A DNA stretch of 5,143 bases from an uncultured Akkermansia sp. GTDB lineage: Bacteria; Verrucomicrobiota; Verrucomicrobiia; Verrucomicrobiales; Akkermansiaceae. The notes below the pieces were generated by a model, which was not told where the DNA came from, made no database searches, and saw only the letters and a program-made list of their open reading frames with translations. The position numbers were made by a program, and so were the translations under genes. The DNA lies in contig CAJGCV010000114.1 of the NCBI GenBank assembly GCA_904501915.1, positions 1-5,143 of the forward strand, given 5' to 3'. Shown one piece after another: positions 5,076 through 5,143 of the stretch (the stretch's first letter is position 1; each line of letters begins with the position of its first letter).

Positions 5076-5143
5076 TCAGCGTTTGAGGAGTTGATAAAAC
5101 GAGATATATCCCTCTGCCCGCAGCCATGCGTTATCCATGCAGA
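5076..5143 (-). CDS. ltrA: Group II intron reverse transcriptase/maturase, C-terminal fragment
   Basis: An open frame enters from the right edge on the minus strand and stops at 5076-5078, six bases before domain V. The visible 21 residues end in NAWLRAEGYISFYQLLKR. This matches the usual end of intron-encoded proteins: a tryptophan-leucine helix, a glycine, then a short hydrophobic segment with a basic tail. Such proteins splice the intron as maturases and copy it into DNA during retrohoming. The catalytic reverse transcriptase domain is outside the window, so whether the protein is intact cannot be judged. The call rests mainly on the intron RNA structure next to it; the short peptide alone would not be enough. 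Confidence 0.75.
   Translation of the reverse strand, partial: CMDNAWLRAEGYISFYQLLKR

Larger units (their letters stand above)
5004..5143 (-). mobile_element. Group II intron, 3' end (continues beyond the right edge)
   Basis: On the minus strand the order is maturase C-terminus, stop, domain V, domain VI, then the 3' end CTACTCGAT, which is the usual arrangement of a bacterial group II intron. The intron lies antisense to the deiminase gene, with its 3' end about 51 bases past that gene's stop. The 3' boundary at 5004 is inferred from the terminal AT and from the spacing of the bulged adenosine (7th base from the end). The 5' end and most of the reverse transcriptase are outside the window. 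The CGC triad in domain V suggests bacterial class C, a group that typically inserts behind terminator-like hairpins; the 5' exon needed to test that is not here. Confidence 0.85.

Overview
The window looks like chromosomal DNA from a member of the Verrucomicrobiota or a close relative. The main pointer is the 127-residue protein at 3520-3903, which I recognise as the Minf_1886 family, known essentially from Verrucomicrobia and Planctomycetes. GC-rich genes without Shine-Dalgarno sites, separated by AT-richer spacers, fit this. The phylum call is an inference; no rRNA or tRNA gene is present to fix it.

Layout, left to right. Positions 1-242 are a non-coding leader with an inverted repeat, a tract of 7-base repeats, a perfect 10-bp hairpin, a candidate extended -10 promoter and a second hairpin. 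Next comes typA/bipA (243-2078, +), a ribosome-associated translational GTPase, then a DUF456 multi-pass membrane protein (2112-2624, +), probably in the same transcript. A bidirectional terminator (2659-2682) separates this pair from the convergent aroD (2720-3424, -), a type I 3-dehydroquinate dehydratase of the shikimate pathway. A 95-bp divergent promoter region follows, driving aroD leftward and a two-gene unit rightward: the Minf_1886-family protein (3520-3903) and a PAD_porph/agmatine deiminase-family enzyme (3912-4952), 8 bp apart. The right edge is the 3' end of a group II intron on the minus strand: the C-terminus of its reverse transcriptase/maturase, then domains V and VI, ending at about 5004.

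The genes are ordinary housekeeping or metabolic functions and do not form one pathway. The less ordinary content lies between them. Four tracts of degenerate 7-base tandem repeats occur in about 5 kb, each at a gene boundary. Three start at, overlap or closely follow a stop codon, in the sense orientation of that gene, and one supplies the last codons of aroD. The aroD and Minf_1886 genes have -10 boxes only 6-9 bases from their start codons, which predicts leaderless mRNAs. The intron has a CGC rather than AGC catalytic triad in domain V. I see no CRISPR array, toxin-antitoxin pair, phage gene or defence system here.
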